From: Betaproteobacteria bacterium
GTDB lineage: Bacteria; Pseudomonadota; Gammaproteobacteria; Burkholderiales; Burkholderiaceae_A
Assembly (NCBI GenBank): GCA_016868305.1
Contig: VGHK01000001.1
Span: forward strand, 107,721 to 171,720
Reading direction: 5' to 3'
DNA length: 64,000 bases
Position numbers and translations under genes: made by a program. Below, in pieces: positions 60,503 through 64,000 of the stretch. The notes below the pieces were generated by a model. It was not told the DNA's origin, made no database searches, and saw only the letters and a program-made list of their open reading frames with translations. Numbering within the stretch: position 1 is the stretch's first letter; each line of letters opens with the position of its first letter.

Positions 60503-61761
60503 AGCTCTGGCTGCAGCTTGCGGCGCAGAGCGCCTGGGCGCGGCGGGGCCCTTTGTCTCTGGTGGTGGCTGCCATCTCGGTAGCCGTGTTTCTGGTGTTG
60601 GCCATCGCCCAGCTGCGCCAAGACGCCCGTGATAGCTTTGCCGATGCGGTGTCTGGGGTGGACCTGATTGTGGGTGCGCGTGCCAGCCCCACCGAGCTTT
60701 TGCTCTACTCGGTGTTTCACCTGGGCAGGCCGGTGCGGTCTATGGCCTACGAGCATGTCGAGGCCATTGCAAAGCTTGAGTCTGTGGCCTGGGCAGTGCC
60801 CGTGCAGCTTGGTGATAGTTACCGTGGCTATCCGGTGGTGGGTACCAGCCCGTTGTTCTTTGAAAAAACCGGCGGGCCAGGGGGCCTTGCCTTTGCCTCG
60901 GGCAAGGCTTTTAGCGATGTCTTTGATGCCGTGCTTGGCGCAGACCTGGCAAAACGGTTTAGCCTAAACACCGGCGATAGCCTGGTGCTCACCCATGGCA
61001 AAGGGGAGGGCCTTGCCCAAGACCATTCCGACCGGCCTTTTACGGTGTCGGGGGTGCTGCAGAAAACGGGCACCCCTGCCGACAATGCGGTGTTTATCTC
61101 CTTGGCGGGGTTCGAGGCCATACACATTGGCTGGGAGTTCGGCAGCAAGCCGCGAGAGTCGGTGGTGGCGCAGCTTTCTGCCGAAGACCTACAGGCGCTC
61201 ACGCCTTCGCAGGTTACCGCTGTACTGGTGGGGCTGCAGTCACGCATTCAGGTCTTCTCGGCACGCCGCGCCATTGAAGGCCTTGCCGGGGGGCGGCTGA
61301 TGGCCATTCTGCCTGGCGTTACGCTCGACGAGCTCTGGCAGTTGATGCGCACAATCGAAAACACATTAAGCCTCATGGCCTGGCTGGTGGCGGTAAGTGC
61401 CCTGCTGGGTGTGGCCGCTACGCTGCTTATTGCCCTTGGCGCGCGCCGAAAAGAGCTCGCGATTTTTCGGGCGCTGGGTGCACGGCCTTCGCAGTTGTCG
61501 CTTTTTGTAGTTTTTGAGTCGGTACTGGTCTGCCTGGCGGGTCTGGTTCTGGGCTGGCTCTTGCTTCAACTTGCGGTGCTTGGCGCAGGCGACTGGGTAC
61601 GCAACAGCTTTGGTGTTATGGTGTCTCCGCGTCTCCCCGATGCCCAGGGCTGGGCCGCGATGCTGGGGCTTTTGTTTATGTCGGTACTTGCCAGTGTGGT
61701 TCCTGCCTGGCGTGCCTTTCGTCTGTCGGTGCACGATGGCCTGCACCCTCCTACTGTCTAG
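60499..61761 (+). CDS. FtsX/MacB-like ABC permease
   Basis: The 420-residue membrane protein has the MacB/FtsX layout: an N-terminal helix (LSLVVAAISVAVFLVLAIAQ), a large periplasmic domain, and three C-terminal helices (TLSLMAWLVAVSALLGVAAT, LFVVFESVLVCLAGLVLGWL, AAMLGLLFMSVLASVVPAWR). The cytoplasmic loop ARRKELAIFRALGARPSQL is family-typical. It is coupled to its ATPase. Confidence 0.9.
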   Translation: MKLWLQLAAQSAWARRGPLSLVVAAISVAVFLVLAIAQLRQDARDSFADAVSGVDLIVGARASPTELLLYSVFHLGRPVRSMAYEHVEAIAKLESVAWAVPVQLGDSYRGYPVVGTSPLFFEKTGGPGGLAFASGKAFSDVFDAVLGADLAKRFSLNTGDSLVLTHGKGEGLAQDHSDRPFTVSGVLQKTGTPADNAVFISLAGFEAIHIGWEFGSKPRESVVAQLSAEDLQALTPSQVTAVLVGLQSRIQVFSARRAIEGLAGGRLMAILPGVTLDELWQLMRTIENTLSLMAWLVAVSALLGVAATLLIALGARRKELAIFRALGARPSQLSLFVVFESVLVCLAGLVLGWLLLQLAVLGAGDWVRNSFGVMVSPRLPDAQGWAAMLGLLFMSVLASVVPAWRAFRLSVHDGLHPPTV

Positions 61762-61768
61762 GCTCACG

Positions 61769-62371
61769 ATGAAGAGAACAGTTTTTCTGGGTGTGGTGGT
61801 TGTCTCGGCATTTTTTTGGGGACACTTTGCTGGGCAGTCGGCGGGCACGTCGCAAGGTCTGCAAAGTTTGCAAGGGTTGTTCATCAACCCAGCGTCTGCA
61901 AAGACTGTTTACGAAGAGGTGATCTGGGACGACCTTATTCCCAAAAAATGGTTTGGTGAGATTAAGGCCCAGATGGGCCTACTGGGCCGGTTGGGATTTT
62001 TAGTCGATGGTTCTGAAGAGGCCGATGCGGCCATGCAACGGCTGCGTAAAAAGTGGGATGAGGCCCCCATTGAGCCTCGTTTTATTAATAAGGCGATCAA
62101 GATACCCGGTTATGTTGTGGCGCTCGATGCCAACCGCAAAATGATTAACGAGTTTTTGCTGGTGCCGTACTTTGGCGCCTGTATTCATACGCCTCCGCCA
62201 CCCGCCAATCAGATTATTTTGGTTCGGCTCGAAAAGCCCATTAAGCGTATTGAGTCGATGGAGACAGTCTGGGTCGAAGGCGTGCTTAAAGACGCGCGCG
62301 TTGATACCGGGGTGGCCGTAACCGGCTATGCGCTCGATGCCCGGCGGGTCTACCCCTATACCGAAAAGTAG
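61769..62371 (+). CDS. DUF3299 domain protein, exported
   Basis: The 200-residue product has an N-terminal signal or anchor (MKRTVFLGVVVVSAFFWGHF) and the DUF3299 core: YEEVIWDDLIPKKWF, IKIPGYVVALDANRKMINEF, LLVPYFGACIHTPPPPANQI and the end YALDARRVYPY. The Cys-Ile-His stretch GACIHTPPPP is the family's hallmark. It is the last gene of the DUF2796-ABC operon. Family function is unknown. Confidence 0.86.
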   Translation: MKRTVFLGVVVVSAFFWGHFAGQSAGTSQGLQSLQGLFINPASAKTVYEEVIWDDLIPKKWFGEIKAQMGLLGRLGFLVDGSEEADAAMQRLRKKWDEAPIEPRFINKAIKIPGYVVALDANRKMINEFLLVPYFGACIHTPPPPANQIILVRLEKPIKRIESMETVWVEGVLKDARVDTGVAVTGYALDARRVYPYTEK

Positions 62372-62413
62372 CAGGGTGCGCGTGGTAAAGTTTCAAGCTG
62401 TTCGTTTGCCACC

Positions 62414-62488
62414 GGACGCGTAGCTCAGTGGTAGAGCACTGCCTTCACACGGCAGGGGTCACAGGTTCGAACCCTGTCGCGTCCACCA
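62414..62488 (+). tRNA. tRNA-Val (anticodon CAC)
   Basis: Cloverleaf of 75 bases with encoded CCA. The acceptor GGACGCG pairs with CGCGTCC; the anticodon stem CTGCC/GGCAG encloses TTCACAC with CAC; T loop TTCGAAC. tRNA 3' ends are common integration sites, and an integrase gene lies 0.9 kb downstream. Confidence 0.95.
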
Positions 62489-62544
62489 AAAATCCCCCGT
62501 ATTTTCAAATGCTTAAGCCAGAAAAGTCAGGCAGGGTCTGACCA

Positions 62545-62576
62545 AAAAGTAGTTAACTCCAGAGTTAACTACTTTT
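62545..62576 (+). repeat. 15-bp perfect inverted repeat with 2-base loop
   Basis: AAAAGTAGTTAACTC (62545-62559) and its exact complement (62562-62576) are separated by only CA. With flanking GTCTGACC just upstream, it looks like a REP-type or transposon-end palindrome; it is not followed by a T-tract of terminator type. No transposase is adjacent. Confidence 0.75.
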
Positions 62577-62620
62577 CTGACATTTTCAGGGGCTGGGCAA
62601 GGGCAGGGGCTGACCATCAA

Positions 62621-62692
62621 ACGTCGGGTAACACGACACTTCGTGGGTAGGGGGTGAGTGGGGGGGTTGGGGTCTTGACAGCAACCCGACGT
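62621..62692 (+). other. G-quadruplex motif enclosed by a 9-bp inverted repeat
   Basis: ACGTCGGGT (62621-62629) and ACCCGACGT (62684-62692) are inverted copies. Between them four G-runs (62645-62647, 62650-62654, 62660-62666, 62669-62672) are spaced by loops of 2, 5 and 2 bases, satisfying the canonical G3+N1-7 rule. It lies upstream of the toxin-antitoxin genes. Confidence 0.7.
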
Positions 62693-62757
62693 GCACTTCA
62701 ACGTGCGTTTCAAGGCTAAGGCATGACGAAGCGACTTTCAGGTGTTAGCATCTTCGG

Positions 62758-62979
62758 ATGATTGATTGGTCAAATTGCCCCGAAGTCGAAAGCTCTGCAG
62801 ACAGAGTCAGTGGCGCTTGGGTTTTTGTTGGCTCTCGGGTACCCCTTGCAGCGCTGTTTGAGAATCTTGAGGATGGGGTGTCGGTGAAGGAATTCACCGA
62901 GCTCTTTCCGGGTGTAAGGCTTGCTCAGGCAAGGGCGGTTCTGGAGTTCGCGGCCAAGCACTCGCTCACTGCTGCGTGA
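62758..62979 (+). CDS. DUF433 antitoxin-like protein
   Basis: The 73-residue product matches the DUF433 family: VSGAWVFVGSRVPLAALFEN, LEDGVSVKEFTELFPGVRL, AQARAVLEFAAKHS. These small winged-helix proteins pair with DUF5615 PIN-like toxins. It overlaps the downstream gene by 4 bp (GTGA), the usual antitoxin-first order. Confidence 0.85.
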   Translation: MIDWSNCPEVESSADRVSGAWVFVGSRVPLAALFENLEDGVSVKEFTELFPGVRLAQARAVLEFAAKHSLTAA

Positions 62980-63305
62980 AGGTTCTGTTTGACCAAGGCA
63001 CGCCTGTGCCGCTCAGAGAGTTTTTATCTGGCCATGAGGTCTCAACAGCCTACGAGCTTGGGTGGTCAACGCTTAGAAACGGTGAACTGCTAGCGATGGC
63101 TGACGCCAGAGGCTTTCAGGTTTTCGTTACGACCGATACCAATCTTCGATATCAACAGAACCTTCAAGAGAGAAGAATCGCGATTGTCGTTTTAAGCACC
63201 ACGAGCTGGCCTCGGATTCGACTTCGGGTAGCGGACATAAAGCTTGCAATTGACCAAGCAGCAGCCAGCGGATTCTTCGAGGTTTTGATTCCGCACGCGA
63301 AGTGA
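62976..63305 (+). CDS. DUF5615 PIN-like toxin
   Basis: The 109-residue product has MKVLFDQGTPVPLREFLSG at the N-terminus, ADARGFQVFVTTDTNLRYQQ and VVLSTTSWPRIRL. The conserved acidic residues (D6 and the D of TTDTN) are those expected for a PIN-type ribonuclease site. GTG start coupled to the DUF433 gene. Confidence 0.85.
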   Translation: MKVLFDQGTPVPLREFLSGHEVSTAYELGWSTLRNGELLAMADARGFQVFVTTDTNLRYQQNLQERRIAIVVLSTTSWPRIRLRVADIKLAIDQAAASGFFEVLIPHAK

Positions 63306-63322
63306 TCCGATCGGTACTCTTG

Positions 63323-64000
63323 TCACCGCTCCCACGGCCTCGGCCGTCTTTTAGCCTGTAGCTCCTGTATGGCCATCTCACCCATCAGGGGTGCTGCGTA
63401 GAACCGATCGATCATCTCTGGGCTGGTTCGGGCGTTTCTCGCAAGTTTCAGTGTGTCGATGCTGGCGCCATAGAGCAGCCGGAACATGATCGAGCTGTGG
63501 CGCAGGCTGTAGATCGTGCGGGGGTCACCTTGGGCGTTGTGCTTGAGGTCCAAGAGGTCTAGCAGGGCATCGAACTGGTACTGCAGGATCTTTAAGGCAT
63601 GGCCCCGGCTCTTCTCCCCATACTCCGGCATGAACACGTAGTCGTTGGGCCCAGCCATGCCCCGTGCGGCGTTCATCGCCTTGATCCGCTCATAGACCCG
63701 GACAGCCCAGGGCATGGTGGTGATCGGGTACTTGTGCCCTTTGCTGGGTGGAAGGTTCAGCCTCAAGTACTGCCATTCGCCCTTGATCACATCCACATGC
63801 CGGTGCTGCATGTTCTTTAAGTCCGTGGGCCGGATGTAGCTATTGACCATGAACACGATCATCTCCCGCAGATCTGGGGTGATCCGCACGCTGCGGCGCT
63901 TTTCTCCCCCACGCTCTGAGCCCTTGATCACGTGGTGGTAGGCAGCGACTCCATTGCCGTCCACGGTCTTGATCCGCTCGATGGTCTGGCCCACGAGCTG
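63323..64000 (-). CDS. Tyrosine recombinase / phage integrase, C-terminal part (cut by window edge)
   Basis: The frame encodes about 225 residues of a site-specific recombinase catalytic domain, with the first arginine in SYIRPTDLKNMQHRHVDVI, the box II SLRHSSIMFRLL, and the nucleophile tyrosine in MIDRFYAAPLMGEMAIQELQ. It is open to the window end, so the N-terminal DNA-binding part lies beyond 64000. It is convergent with the toxin-antitoxin pair and close to tRNA-Val, consistent with an integrated element that uses the tRNA as attachment site. Confidence 0.85.
   Translation of the reverse strand, partial: QLVGQTIERIKTVDGNGVAAYHHVIKGSERGGEKRRSVRITPDLREMIVFMVNSYIRPTDLKNMQHRHVDVIKGEWQYLRLNLPPSKGHKYPITTMPWAVRVYERIKAMNAARGMAGPNDYVFMPEYGEKSRGHALKILQYQFDALLDLLDLKHNAQGDPRTIYSLRHSSIMFRLLYGASIDTLKLARNARTSPEMIDRFYAAPLMGEMAIQELQAKRRPRPWER

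Noticed and set aside
63490..63520. Integrase inactivated by loss of the box II histidine (Y-S-L-R-H)
   Set aside because: The SLRH form without the leading histidine is common in active phage-type integrases, so no inactivation is inferred.
1..64000. CRISPR arrays, insertion sequences with intact transposase, rRNA operons
   Set aside because: No regularly spaced repeat array of 24-40 bp units, no transposase frame and no rRNA sequence was seen; the only integrase is the partial gene at the right edge.

Overview
The window is a piece of a bacterial chromosome, most likely from a betaproteobacterium of the order Burkholderiales. The evidence is gene order and protein type: trxA-rho, an SRP RNA directly upstream of dnaX-ybaB-recR, carAB-greA-rlmE-ftsH-glmM-folP, a TIGR01841-type phasin, and the OlsB, YggX and ATP-grasp/alpha-E/transglutaminase families. 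Coding density is high, many start codons are TTG or GTG, and genes often overlap by 4 bp. I cannot name the genus.

Layout. 1-683: rho (cut by the window edge) and trxA on the minus strand. 902-4199: 4.5S SRP RNA, dnaX, ybaB, recR and a MAPEG protein. 4349-14310: a housekeeping run of carA, carB, greA, rlmE, ftsH, glmM, folP. 14311-14600: decayed remnants of an ArsC-like phosphatase and, opposite, a glycosyltransferase-like tail. 14607-18102: a locus with Pho-box-like repeats, containing a DUF962/Mpo1-like membrane protein, a membrane-anchored class III aminotransferase and a phosphatidylserine decarboxylase. 18152-22309: a lipoprotein, an FAD amine-oxidase-like protein, a membrane hydrolase-like protein and prfC. 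22406-28656: an arsenate-detoxification pair (GAPDH and ArsJ) directly followed by pstSCAB. 28776-35048: olsB behind a three-repeat Pho box, a DMT transporter, an internally deleted FabI-like gene, tRNA-Pro, tRNA-Arg and tRNA-His, a palindromic repeat cluster, a 3-hydroxyisobutyrate-dehydrogenase-like gene, a YkgJ protein, rpiA, and phoU behind another Pho box. 35132-42427: yggX, phasin, an SbtA-like transporter, a YkuK-like protein, yggU, tonB-exbB-exbD, an alpha/beta hydrolase and a MetY-like enzyme. 42399-49262: a transglutaminase / ATP-grasp-alpha-E / DUF2126 cluster. 49547-55801: an orphan response regulator, a small HTH protein, gcvH-gcvP-gcvT and mtgA. 55814-59097: an Rrf2 regulator, a degenerate GGDEF protein, two unrecognised proteins and CvpA. 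59264-62371: a DUF2796 / ABC transporter / DUF3299 operon. 62414-64000: tRNA-Val followed by what looks like the edge of an integrated element, with a hairpin, a G-quadruplex motif, a DUF433/DUF5615 toxin-antitoxin pair and a tyrosine recombinase running off the window.

The most interesting theme is phosphate. Four sites with 7-bp half-sites repeated every 11 bp, the geometry of PhoB boxes, lie before the Mpo1-like gene, the aminotransferase, olsB and phoU. Together with pstSCAB, the arsenate pair and ornithine-lipid synthesis, this suggests a phosphate-starvation regulon. It includes a possibly undescribed lipid-modifying locus at 14.6-18.1 kb.
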